A DNA stretch of 64,000 bases, taken from the NCBI GenBank assembly GCA_010909165.1, contig MU008176.1, forward strand, positions 984,856 through 1,048,855. Reading direction: 5' to 3'. A program made the translations under genes and the position numbers. The notes beneath the pieces are model-generated. The model searched no databases. It saw only the letters and a program-made list of their open reading frames with translations, and was not told where the DNA came from. This DNA comes from Anthoceros angustus (lineage: Eukaryota > Streptophyta > Anthocerotopsida > Anthocerotales > Anthocerotaceae). The first letter of the stretch is position 1; every line of letters begins with the position of its first letter. This document shows positions 1 to 9,949 of the stretch, piece after piece.

Positions 1-271
1 ACACCCTTGTGAAGAAGGTCACTGGATCTAGCTTAAAGCTGTTTGAGTATATGGAAACCTGTCTTTTCGCACTAGGGACCCTTAGAAAATTGAGTATTAA
101 CGAGATTGATTTTTGAGGAATCCTAGAGTGTGAAGTTGGAAGGGAGCTTTGAGGTGAGATTGAGAGAGGAGGACTAATTGTCGGAACCAAAGTGTGTAGA
201 TGACTAGCACTCTCTAATCTCTCTATTGCTTAGTCCAGAGTAAACGACAAGAGACGATTAGGCTACAGAAG

Positions 272-1009
272 ATGAGAATGAAAAGGACGAGGGCGATGAT
301 TCAAGCGGCGAGGAAAAAAGATTTATGCCTCAACATCGGGGACGTCCAACAAGTTCCAAAAACTAAGAAGACCCATGATACAAAAGCTGATAAACATAGA
401 TTCCAAGGACTAAAAACATCCGGCAATGAGAATAAAGGAATTCAACAGATGAGTATTGACCACAAGGATACCTCGATGGAGGATGATGAAATTGAACACA
501 AGCTAAGTAACGAGAAGCTTGCTCGTGGAAATATATCGAGCACCAACTTGAGCTCAGATTGGAAACGTGATGATCATGTTACTAAAGATGAGAATGAAAA
601 GGAAGAGGACGATGATTCAAGCAACGAGGAAGAAAGACCAAAGCCTCGACGTCGTGGACGTCCGAAGGGGTCAAAAAATAAGAAAACTTTTGGTGCAAAA
701 GTTGCTGGACGTAAATATCAAGAACTCAAATTAACATTCGGCAATATGGATAAAGGAGTTCGAAAGAGGAGTGTTGACCACAAGGACACCTCCTTGGCGG
801 ATGGGCAAGATGATGAAAATGAAAACGAGCTTGGTATTGAGAAGTTTGTTTGTGGTAATAGATCGAGCTTCAATTGGAGCAATTGGAGCTCATGCTGGAA
901 TCTTGAGCAGTCTAATGGAAGCAATATTCATTTTTTTGCCCAACCGCAAGATATGCCTCATTATGTAAATCTCTTCTGGTCTACCTATAATAATTTATTC
1001 CCAAAATAA
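272..1009 (+). CDS. AT-hook protein with internal duplication, probably degenerate
   Basis: This 245-residue ORF carries one clear AT-hook (PRRRGRPKGSKNKK, about residues 125-138) preceded by an acidic run, so DNA binding in AT-rich minor groove is the likely activity. The sequence after the hook repeats the earlier part: NENKGIQQMSIDHKDTS near residue 50 matches NMDKGVRKRSVDHKDTS near residue 157. Reading from base 271 in the next frame gives an acidic stretch and an HRGRP core that match the downstream hook, so the first ~35 residues of this ORF are the out-of-frame remains of an earlier repeat unit. The last ~17 codons lie inside a repeat that recurs at 3,596. The ORF may be a fragment of a longer array of AT-hook units; an upstream exon is not visible. 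I do not recognise a named family. Confidence 0.45.
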   Translation: MRMKRTRAMIQAARKKDLCLNIGDVQQVPKTKKTHDTKADKHRFQGLKTSGNENKGIQQMSIDHKDTSMEDDEIEHKLSNEKLARGNISSTNLSSDWKRDDHVTKDENEKEEDDDSSNEEERPKPRRRGRPKGSKNKKTFGAKVAGRKYQELKLTFGNMDKGVRKRSVDHKDTSLADGQDDENENELGIEKFVCGNRSSFNWSNWSSCWNLEQSNGSNIHFFAQPQDMPHYVNLFWSTYNNLFPK

Positions 1010-1690
1010 GAACAAGTCTCAAAAATGAAGTGTGAAAAAAAAAGTAGTGAAAAGAAGTACCACTATTGCGCTCCCATAAGCGAACTTGGAGAATAATAAC
1101 CCTGACATCAAGGAGACCCGATGGATTCTTTCGGACCTTTGTCTTGTAATGACTATTTGTTTTTGGTAATTATTATGACATTTTTAATCGTGGATTCACA
1201 AGGATTCAAAAAGAAAAAGATCTAAAGATGAGAAAAATAAAATTATAAGAGAAATAAAAATATCAGAAAACTGGAGAAACATGTTAGAGCTATGCAAAAA
1301 AAAGAAATTATATAAAAAATAAAGATAAAAAATAGAAAAAGAGAGAGATTTGTGGTGTACCAAAGAGGACAGAGAGTGTGGACCCTGGATTGTTGTTTTG
1401 TTTTTGAGGGTTTCGGGTGTTTGTTTTTAGGAAACTACGCTTTTAGTAACACCCCCTTTTCAGCGAGGTGGGGCAGTCACGCAGTTAGTGACAAAAACAT
1501 CACCAGACACCAACACTAGGCCTCCAAGTAGCCCGCCATCCTTCCACGGGACGACTCGCAACAAGACGCCCCGCTGTGGTGTTTATTCAGCAAGAGTCAA
1601 CAAGAATATATGAGAGATCGAGAGAGCTCACAATGGCGCATGCATGCGGCTGCTCGACCTCAGACTCCTTCGTCTGCAGCAAGGGTCCTT
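959..1690. repeat. Repeat module A, copy 1
   Basis: About 650-730 bp of mostly AT-rich noncoding DNA that recurs at 3,596-4,290. Both copies run from a tattatgtaaatctctt start through an A-rich middle, then 'ggaaactacgcttttagtaacacc', and end in 'gtcaacaagaatatatgagagatcgagag'. The copies differ far more by small indels than by substitutions. Copy 1 overlaps the 3' end of the AT-hook ORF. No coding potential seen. Confidence 0.75.
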
Positions 1691-1800
1691 GGCCTTTGGC
1701 GGAAGGACACTAAGTTCTTCCTTGGCCTTTGGCCAAAGGCAACAAGTTCCCGGCCTTAGCCAAGGAACAAGGCAAAGGAGGCATAAATAGCCTCCGACCT
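1690..1800. repeat. Nested inverted-repeat block (copy 1 of 5)
   Basis: The block contains CCTTGGCCTTTGGCCAAAGG, whose core CTTTGGCCAAAG is a perfect palindrome, and outer arms CCTTGGCC/GGCCAAGG. It is followed by GGAGGCATAAATAGCCTCC, a 6-bp stem around an AT loop. Similar blocks lie near 2,440-2,565, 3,195-3,320, 4,285-4,400 and 5,045-5,150, each beside an LTR-like copy. Cruciform or hairpin formation is possible. The role is not known from sequence. Confidence 0.7.
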
Positions 1801-1803
1801 CAG

Positions 1804-2390
1804 TGAGATCAAGTTGGTTGCTGAGGCTCCCACTTGATCTGCAGTTCCCAATCACAAGAGAGAAATGAGACAAGTCAGAGGGACTAAGTATGGCTGCCTT
1901 TCCATTCGCATAAACATCTACAATCCAAGAATCCATGGCGGCGCCACATATATAGGCAAAACCCCAAGAGTTCTCGATGAAGTGCCTCCTCGTTCTCGAT
2001 GGTAGGCACTTTAGGTATATTATAATCCTACTTTCCTTGGCCTTGAATAATAATAATGTTTATGAGTTCAACCATCTATTCGCCTTTTCCTTGATTTACG
2101 ATTTTTATGTGTTTTAAATATAGTTCCGATGCCTATATATCGTCATGCCACCGCTACCTACATACATAACCATGTATATAGATTGCATGTGTCATGACAC
2201 ATCGTCTGCTAACATGTCCACATACATCACATGTCATCCATCCGTCATGCATACATACCATGTGCATGCCATCCATGGCGATGCACATGCCATCACATGC
2301 ACGCATCCAAATCAAGTGGCTTATGCCAAATGGGATGCCAATCGATCGGCGTCGTTGTTTCATCACCTGTCACCTTCAAGAATAAGATGA
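1804..2390 (-). repeat. LTR-like copy 1
   Basis: Begins at TGAGATCAAGTTGG and runs through shared landmarks (gcgccacatatataggcaaaacccc, gaataataataatgtttatgag, a CATG/CATAC-rich tract, and gggatgccaatcgatcggcg). The same sequence occurs at 2,575-3,150, 4,411-4,975 and 15,950-16,520. I infer it is the LTR, or part of it, of the minus-strand gypsy element, because one copy lies upstream of gag and the others lie past the 3' end of pol. Exact termini are uncertain. Confidence 0.55.
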
Positions 2391-2574
2391 CGCCGCAATG
2401 GCCGTGACAGCCGTGCCGGGCTGGCTCGACCCGCACTCCTTCGTCTGCAGCGTCGCCCTGGCCTTTGGCCGGAAGGACACCAAGTTCTTCCTTGGCCTTT
2501 GGCCAGGCAAAGTTCACGGCCTTAGCCAAGGAACACAAGGCAAAGGAGGCATAAATAGCCTCCAGGCCGCGACA

Positions 2575-3150
2575 GTGAGATCAAGTTGGTTGCAGGGCTC
2601 CCACTTGATCTGCAGTTCCAGTCCGAGAGAAATGAGACAAATGTAGGGGAAGTATGGCTGCCTTTCCATTCGGACAAACATCTACAATCCAAGAATCCAT
2701 GGCGGCGCCACATATATAGGCAAAACCCCAAGAGTTCTCGATGAAGTGCCTCCTCGTTCTCGATGGTAGGCACTTTAGGTATATTATAATCCTACTTTCC
2801 TTGGCCTTGAATAATAATAATGTTTATGAGTTCAACCATCTATTCGCCCTTTTCCTTGATTTACGATTTTTATGTGTTTTAAATATAGTTGATGCCTATA
2901 TATCGTCATGCCGCATACATACATAACCATGTATATAGATTGCATGTGTCATGACACATCGATTCCATGTCCACATACATCACATGTCATCATCATCATG
3001 CATACATACCATGTGCATACCATCCATGGCGATGCACATGCCATGCATACATGCATCCAAATCAAGTGGCTTATGCCAAATGGGATGCCAATCGATCGGC
3101 GTCGTTGTTTCATCGGTCTTGCTTTCTGTCGATTCACGACAAGCATTTGT
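2575..3150 (-). repeat. LTR-like copy 2
   Basis: Second copy of the ~570-bp LTR-like sequence, starting at TGAGATCAAG just after an inverted-repeat block. It is nearly identical to the copy at 4,411, including the tail 'catcggtcttgctttctgtcgattcacgacaagc'. It continues into 3,150-3,596, which matches the 3' internal end of the element at 4,975-5,437. Confidence 0.6.
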
Positions 3151-3596
3151 ACAATGGCCGCATGCGCATCTTGTGGCGATTCAAACACCGAGACTCCTTC
3201 GTCTGCGGCAAAATCGTCCTTGGCCTTTGGCGGAAGGACCAAGTTCTTCCTTGGCCTTTGGCCAAAGGCGACAAAGTTCTGGCCAAGGAACAAGGCAAAG
3301 GAGGCATAAATAGCCTCCGGCCGAGCGCACAAATCGGGGTGAAAACCCACTTTTCCACATAAAAAATTGTCACCACAATCCGATGTGAAAAGAACTTACC
3401 AAAGGCCAAACCATCCTTTCGGGCGTTGCGGTGTGAGGTTAGGTGGAGGATGCATCACTCTCCAAATCCTCATCATCCGATTCCTCAAGTTCGGCTTGAT
3501 CTCCTCGAGCTTGACTCCAAGTGCACAAAACTCACAAAATAGGACTCGTCAGAGCTCCCTCCGCTCGGATAATCAAAACAGTTTGGGGCAATGAAT
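3150..3596 (-). repeat. Duplicated 3' internal end of the retroelement
   Basis: Matches 4,975-5,437 (shared strings such as 'gaaaacccacttttccaca', 'aggccaaaccatcctttcg' and 'gtgtgaggttaggtggagg'). It contains an inverted-repeat block at 3,195-3,320. It is interrupted at 3,596 by repeat module A, so it is a truncated duplicate of the element's end. Confidence 0.6.
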
Positions 3597-4290
3597 CATT
3601 ATGTAAATCTCTTACGGTCTACCTATAATAATTTATTCCCAAAATAAGAACAAGTCTCAAAAATGAAGTGTGAAAAAAAGTAGTGAAAAAAAGTACCACT
3701 ATTGCGCTCCCATAAGCGAACTTGAGAATAATAACCACGACATCAAGGAGACCCAGTGGATTCTTTCGGACCTTTGTCTTGACTATTTGTTTTGGTAATT
3801 ATTATGACATTTTTAATCGTGGATTCACAAGGATTCAAAAGAAAAAGATCTAAAGATGAGAAAAATAAAATTATAAGAAATAAAAATATCAGAAACCGGA
3901 GAAACATGTTAGAGCTATGCAAAAAAAGAAATTATATAAAAAATAAAGATAAAAAATAGAAAAGAGAGAGATTTGTGGTGTACCAAAGAGGAGTGGACCA
4001 CTGGATTGTTGTTTTGTTTTGAGGGTTTGGTGTTTGTTTTTAGGAAACTACGCTTTTAGTAACACCCCTTTTCGTGAGTGGGCGGTCAGCGCAGGTTAGT
4101 AACAAACATCAGACACCAACACTAGGCCTCAAGTAGCCATCCTTCCACGGACGACTCGCGATCGGCCGCGTCTGGTGGTGTTTATTCCAAGAGTCAACAA
4201 GAATATATGAGAGATCGAGAGCTCAGGCACAATGCGCATAGCGTGCATGCGCGGTTTGGGCTCGACTCCCCTCTGCCGGCCAAAATCGTC
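3596..4290. repeat. Repeat module A, copy 2
   Basis: Second copy of the module at 959-1,690, collinear over its whole length with many 1-6 bp indels. It joins directly to an inverted-repeat block and then the third LTR-like copy, the same order as in the first module. The whole block of module A, hairpin and LTR has therefore been duplicated. Confidence 0.75.
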
Positions 4291-4410
4291 CGCCGCCTTT
4301 GGCGGAAGGACACCAAGTTCTTCCTTGGCCTTTGGCCAAAGGCGACAAAGTTCCCGGCCTTAGCCAAGGAACACAAGGCAAAGGAGGCATAAATAGCCTC
4401 CAGGCCGCGA

Positions 4411-4975
4411 CAGTGAGATCAAGTTGGTTGCAGGGCTCCCACTTGATCTGCAGTTCCAGTCCGAGAGAAATGAGACAAATGTAGGGGAAGTATGGCTGCC
4501 TTTCCATTCGGACAAACATCTACAATCCAAGAATCCATGGCGGCGCCACATATATAGGCAAAACCCCAAGAGTTCTCGATGAAGTGCCTCCTCGTTCTCG
4601 ATGGTAGGCACTTTAGGTATATTATAATCCTACTTTCCTTGGCCTTGAATAATAATAATGTTTATGAGTTCAACCATCTATTCGCCCTTTTCCTTGATTT
4701 ACGATTTTTATGTGTTTTAAATATAGTTGATGCCTATATATCGTCATGCCGCATACATACATAACCATGTATATAGATTGCATGTGTCATGACACATCGA
4801 TTCCATGTCCACATACATCACATGTCATCATCATCATGCATACATACCATGTGCATACCATCCATGAAATGCCATGCATACATGCATCCAAATCAAGTGG
4901 CTTATGCCAAATGGGATGCCAATCGATCGGCGTCGTTGTTTCATCGGTCTTGCTTTCTGTCGATTCACGACAAGC
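4411..4975 (-). repeat. LTR-like copy 3, candidate 3' LTR of the gypsy element
   Basis: Third copy of the LTR-like sequence and the one contiguous with the element's internal region (5,000 upward). It is nearly identical to copy 2, apart from a short deletion near 4,865 where copy 2 has 'ggcgatgcacatgcc'. It is taken as the 3' LTR because the coding direction is minus. The right-hand boundary was not resolved. Confidence 0.55.
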
Positions 4976-5449
4976 ATTTGTACAATGGCCGCATGCGCAT
5001 CTTGTGGCGATTCAAACACCGAGACTCCTTCGTCTGCGGCAAAATCGTCCTTGGCCTTTGGCGGAAGGACCAAGTTCTTCCTTGGCCTTTGGCCAAAGGC
5101 GACAAAGTTCTGGCCAAGGAACAAGGCAAAGGAGGCATAAATAGCCTCCGGCCGAGCGCACAAATCGGGGTGAAAACCCACTTTTCCACACCAAAATGTC
5201 GGCCACAATCCGATGGTGAAAGCGAGAACTTACCAAAGGCCAAACCATCCTTTCGCGAGCGGCGGTGTGAGGTTAGGTGGAGGATCTGCATCACTCTCCA
5301 GATCCTCATCATCCGATTCCTCAACAGGTTCGGGCTTGATCTCCTCAGGCTTGACTCCAAGTGCAGCAAACCTGTCAAAAATAGGACTACATGTGGCAGT
5401 CCTCTTGGATAATCAAAAGCGAGGTTTGGGGCAATGAATCGTCATGTGC

Positions 5450-6300
5450 GGTCTTGCCAAGCTTCTTGTTGGCTCATCTGTCCATGAATCCCATCTTTGT
5501 TTGCTCAAGGTAAGGGATCTTCACTTGTCTGTGACACGATAGAATTGCCTGGGCCATCCAACAACGGTGTGGCCTGTCTTGAGGTGATGGAAGAATAGTA
5601 GCCGCCTTTTCGTAGACTAACCTTTACGCACTGCTTCCCACATGATCAGCTCCTTGGGCAACCTCAAGCCATCAAACACTTGATGCATGAAGAATTGTTG
5701 TTGCAGTTTGCGCCAGGCTCCTTCACAGTATGCTGTCCATGTCCAAGACATGGCCTGGAGTCCTCGTCTATGCAACTCAAACAAATCACGGTGATCTGTG
5801 GGGTAAAACTCCACTCGACACCGCTCGTGGTGTGTTTCCACATACAGCAGGAACTCGCCGAGCTCCCTAAAACTCACCGGGAATTCTCTCCCGATACGCC
5901 CACCGCAGGATAAATCCCATTTGCTTGCCCTCGTTATTGATCGGAGGAGCGTCTTTGGGAGATCTTGCACCAAGTTGCCGCACCTGCACACCTTTGGTGG
6001 CACTACTTCAAGAACGGCAACTGGACACCGTAGACTGCTGCTCATGCTGCTCTTGTGTGTCTGTAGGAGCAAACCGTCCTCTGCTCCCGAGCCCCTTGTC
6101 CTAGTAGGCACCTGCTCCTTCTCACGTCGTGGCGTTGCATCACGGTGGTGCTCTGCGCTGGGTTCGAGGCTTCTTCCTCGCTGTCGTGCTTCTCGCCGCC
6201 CACGGGCTGCGCGGTGAGCCTCCATCTCCTCCTCGGTGGCCGTTGCTTTCGTGGCCTCCCTCTCTTGCGCTTGGGTGCTTGGACCCAAACACCACCGCAC
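5450..6300 (-). pseudogene. 3'-terminal part of the retroelement, unassigned ORF
   Basis: The longest open stretch is 227 codons (5,617-6,300). Its N-terminal half is a Glu/Arg/Ala-rich coiled-coil-like segment. Its C-terminal half is better ordered and includes FRELGEFLLYVETHHERC and YCEGAWRKLQQQFFMHQVFD. It lies downstream of the PHD finger and upstream of the presumed 3' LTR, so it is the last part of pol or a separate accessory frame. I do not recognise a domain. The absence of close stops, and the Trp/Phe/Cys-containing C-terminal half, suggest it was once coding. Confidence 0.4.
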
Positions 6301-6415
6301 CTTCTTCGCTAATTGGTGCTAGGGCTGTGGTCCGCCTTCTCGACATGGTTCGTAACTCGCTCCATCCAACTTGAACCAACTTTGCACATAGTCTCAGGAA
6401 GGCGAGCACTTGCTG

Positions 6416-7030
6416 TGATTGTCGAGCCCCGAGGAAGACTCCTCCAGTGCAGCAAGCCCAATTTGGCGTCGTGCTCTCTTCCACCTGGCCTTGGTGTCAC
6501 TAAATTCCTCGGAGGCCCGGACAAGCTGCCGGTGAGTGGCTCTAAAGGCACTCCTCAAGAATAGCAGACTCCGCGAGTTGCCTTGTTGGCGTTTGGCCTT
6601 GGCAACAAGGAATTTTGCAGATACGCCCGACTAATCCTCTTTTGCAACTACTCACATTTCGCTCTCGTCCTCTTGTACCCATTCCAACACGAGCCGAGTG
6701 TTACTCCAACTCTGCTCTGTGATTGTCGAGCCCCGGTGAGAGACTCTCCAGCTGCAGACCAATTTACAGGCGTCGTGCTCTCTTCCACTGCGCTGGCCTT
6801 GGTGTCACTAAATTCCTCGGAGGCCCGGACAAGCTGCCGGTGAGTGGCTCACTGCAGGCACTCCTCAAGAATAGCGGCGCTGAGTTGCCTTGTTGGCGTT
6901 TGGCCTTGGCAACAAGGAATTTTGCAGATACGCTCAGCTTGAACTTTCCTCTTTTGCAACTGCGCACTTTTCGCTCGTCCTCTTGTACCCATTCCAACAC
7001 GAGTTGTCTTTGAGTGTTACTCTCAACTCC
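6416..7030. repeat. Tandem duplication, ~304-bp period, inside the retroelement
   Basis: The segment 6,416-6,719 recurs at 6,720-7,030. Shared landmarks are 'gtgattgtcgagccccg', 'ttggtgtcactaaattcctcggaggcccggacaagctgccggtgagtggctc' (in parts) and 'cttgttggcgtttggccttggcaacaaggaattttgcagatacgc'. The copies differ mostly by indels of a few bases. Confidence 0.8.
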
Positions 7031-7041
7031 TGCTCTGGAAG

Positions 7042-8640
7042 GTACTTCTTCTTCATTACTCCAAATAGAGCCATGGTCGCATGCAAACTTGTTGAATCAC
7101 AATGTTCGCCAATTCCTTCCGAATTTCCATGAGTGCAGAAAGGAAAATATGATAGCCTCTGTTGCACCTGTCACATAAGAGCATAAGCTCTTCATCCGTG
7201 GTGTGCCCACATGCCTCAAGGCAAGTCTCGCCGTGGTACCCATGTTTGAGGAACAATTCTCACATCAAGATTTGGTAAGTGACATGGAGCTAAATGTTTC
7301 ATATGCTCCTTGCATCTTCGCCATCCTGGCCCTTCGAGTTCCACTACTCCTTGCTCACCCACATTTACCACGAGAATCAACCTACCATCGACATCTAATG
7401 TGCTTGCCGGTCGTGTTGTAGGTACACATAATCTCCTGCGAATTTCTAGCCTTGGCTTCCATGAGCCCCAGCGTGTGAGCATATCTTAACTGGTCTCTGT
7501 AATTGCGCGCAAGTCCATAGCCATGGGCGTAATCCTTGAACATTTCTCGCCTAGCTTGCACTTGTCAGAACACCTCCATATTCCTACTCCAATCTGCTGA
7601 GTAGAATATTTGTCTTGCACCACATTGGGCAAAGCGCATTCCTTCCGAACAACAAAGTACGGATCAAGCTTCCCAATCCGCTCGCAGCACGCTCCATGCT
7701 GGAAGACCTTCCGCCTCCAAGATACGCTCCAAGACGAACTTTCCTCTTTTGCAACTACTTTGTCATTTCGCTCTCGTCCTCTTGTACCCATTCCAACACG
7801 AGCGCCGAGTGTTACTCTCCAACTCTGCTCGTGTACAAGGTACTTCTTCATTACTCGGTAGATAGAGCCATGGTCGCATGCAAACTTGTTGAATCACAAT
7901 GTTCACATAGCCAATTCCTTCCGAATTTCCATGAGTCGGTGTTAGGCGTAAAATATGATAGCCTCTCACTTTCACACATAAGAGCATAAGCTCTTCATCC
8001 GGTGCCCACATGCCTCAAGGCAAGTCTCGCGGGTGGTACCCATGTTTGAGGAACAATTCTCACATCAAGATTTGGTAAGTGACATGGAGCTAAATGTTTC
8101 ATATGCTCCTTGCATCTTCCGCCATCCGTCCTTGAGTTCCACTACTCCTTGCTCACCCACATTTACCACCGAGAATCAACCTACCAAATTTACATCTAAT
8201 GTGCTTCATCCGGTTGTAGGTACACATAATCTCCGTGCGAATTTCCTAGCCTTGGCTTCCATGAGCCCCAGCGTGTGAGCATATCTTAAGCGGTCTCTGT
8301 GCAATCGCAAGATTGTCCATAGCCATGGGCGTAATCCTTCTGAACATTTCTCGCTCTAGCTTGCACTTGTAAGCACACCTCCATATTCCTACTCCAATCT
8401 GTGAGAATATTTGTCTTGCACCACATTGGGCAAAGCGCATTCCTTCCGAACAATGTAGTACGGATCAAGCTCAATGTCGCGCACGCTCCATGCTGGAAGA
8501 CCTTCCGCAAAACCCCACCGCTCGCACTCTTTCCATTTGCCCATTGTGATTGCTGCGCAATGAATCTCCGTATCGCATTGTCCGCCATCGACATTGCAAG
8601 AATGCCACCGCCAACCTACGGTTTCCACATTCCTAATTTT
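7042..8640 (-). pseudogene. Integrase C-terminal region and PHD finger, tandemly duplicated
   Basis: The segment 7,042-7,840 recurs at 7,838-8,640 (period about 800 bp). On the minus strand each copy encodes an integrase C-terminal stretch (GEQGVVELEG... CKEHMKHLAPCHLPNLD in the lower copy), then a PHD-finger core, DEELMLLCDRCNRGYHIF, at 7,190-7,140, with a more broken copy near 7,995-7,950. The zinc ligands visible in the better copy are an upstream Cys in EACGH and CDRC...H. In chromoviruses a chromodomain sits at this place and binds histone tails; a PHD finger here could serve the same chromatin-targeting role, which is inference. Frames are interrupted in both copies. Confidence 0.6.
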
Positions 8641-8679
8641 GTTTCCATTCTCAATTGGTGCAAAGTACCACGCTGAATC

Positions 8680-9290
8680 GCTGTTCCACATGGGTGCGCA
8701 CTCACTCTATAACCCAACACAATATAGGGAAGTAATTCATCCCGACTTGGGTTCCATGTGATGCATTTCGAGAGCCTTGAATGTCTCGAACCAACCTTCG
8801 CTGCACCATCACCTTGAGGATGATCCTCGACGCTTCCGTGATCAATCGACTTCGCCCAAAGAACGTGAATTCTCCTCTGAATTCATTGCCTTGACTGAGC
8901 ACCTCCGCACAACTTCCAAATGCTTAGTACACACCGCAGAAAGGCTCACTGGTGTAATATGAGGTTCTTGAGGCGTAAATGCTACCTCCACCCACTTGGA
9001 GAAGTGCTCAATCATCACCATACGGACGATTTCCTTGCTTTGTCAATGGTAGTTCCGGCATCAAGTCCACCGACCACCTGAAAAACAAACCCCGGATTGG
9101 TAAAGAGTGTAACACAACATCTTGTGTGTTAAACTCGGCCTTCATCGCATCACGCGCGCTAGCCACCACTCTTTCCACATCTCGCATACATGCGGACGAA
9201 ATATGTGGTCTTGACATGTGGTGTGTCCTTTTACACCAAAGTGACCTAGTGTTTCATGCACTTTAATCACAATCCTGTTCTTTCTTGGGA
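8680..9290 (-). pseudogene. Retroelement integrase (HHCC zinc finger and DDE core), frameshifted
   Basis: Read on the minus strand in shifting frames: VHETLGHFGVKRT (the two His of the HHCC zinc-binding domain), then FRWSVDLMPELPLTKQG carrying the first catalytic Asp (D in VDLMPELP), then HFSKWVEV. After another frame break come GNEFRGEFT and DHPQGDGA, which bracket the second Asp/Glu part of the DDE core, and PYIVLGYRVS. The enzyme would join retroelement cDNA to the host genome. At least three frameshifts lie within ~600 bp, and the CC pair of the zinc finger is damaged. Confidence 0.75.
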
Positions 9291-9563
9291 CTTGGCACCT
9301 TCTTTACAACCTCTCCTTCAGCAACAGCTCTCCATCCCGCCATGAGTATCGCCACTGCCTCCGTAGTCCGCGCTTTCTGACCGACATTAGGTATACCTTC
9401 TTTAGCCAACGCTTGTGAATGCCTCGGATGTCCCCGATGACTCTAAGATCCGCCTCCTCCTGCTCACCTTCGATCGCCATGAGTGCCATGAAACGCTGGG
9501 CACATTTTCCATGTGTCCTAGGTCTTGTGCTCCGTGTGGCATCGTGATTTCATGGATTCCTAC

Positions 9564-9879
9564 TCAAACCATGCATTGTGGTGCACCTTGCACTCTATGC
9601 GATTTCCATGTCATAGGGACAAGAATGCCCACGGCGGTTCCGCTCAACTTCATGTTGGTCATGAGCCAATGAAGTGGTTGGTGATCCGTCACCAACTGGA
9701 AACGCCTTCCAAACAGATAAATTCTGAAATGCAACATCGCATCGCAGAAGACACTCTCCTTCATATGAGGAGTAGTTTACCTCTGCAGAATTGTTGGATC
9801 GGCTTGCATAAGCCACAACTCGCTCCATTCCTTCGGCCACCGTGATGATCGCTCCTATCCTCGCAATACTCCAATCCAT
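9564..9879 (-). pseudogene. Retroelement RNase H domain, partial
   Basis: The minus-strand frames contain GMERVVAYASRSNNSAEVNYSS and, after a frame change, GRRFQLVTDHQPLHWLMT, the TDHxxL signature found after RT in Ty3/gypsy RNase H domains. It would degrade RNA in RNA:DNA hybrids during reverse transcription. The domain follows RT directly. A frameshift separates the two halves and the catalytic acidic set cannot be confirmed as intact. Confidence 0.7.
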
Positions 9880-9949
9880 ATAGTAACAAACGGCTTCTCA
9901 AAGTCGGTCTAAGCATGGGCTTCTCACCAATTGATCCCTTAGATCTTGC

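Noticed and set aside
2145-5144. Short frames repeated in the LTR-like copies (CATG/CATAC-rich tract)
   Set aside because: Low-complexity translations (Met/His/Cys/Thr-rich) that recur only because the LTR-like DNA recurs; frames differ between copies.
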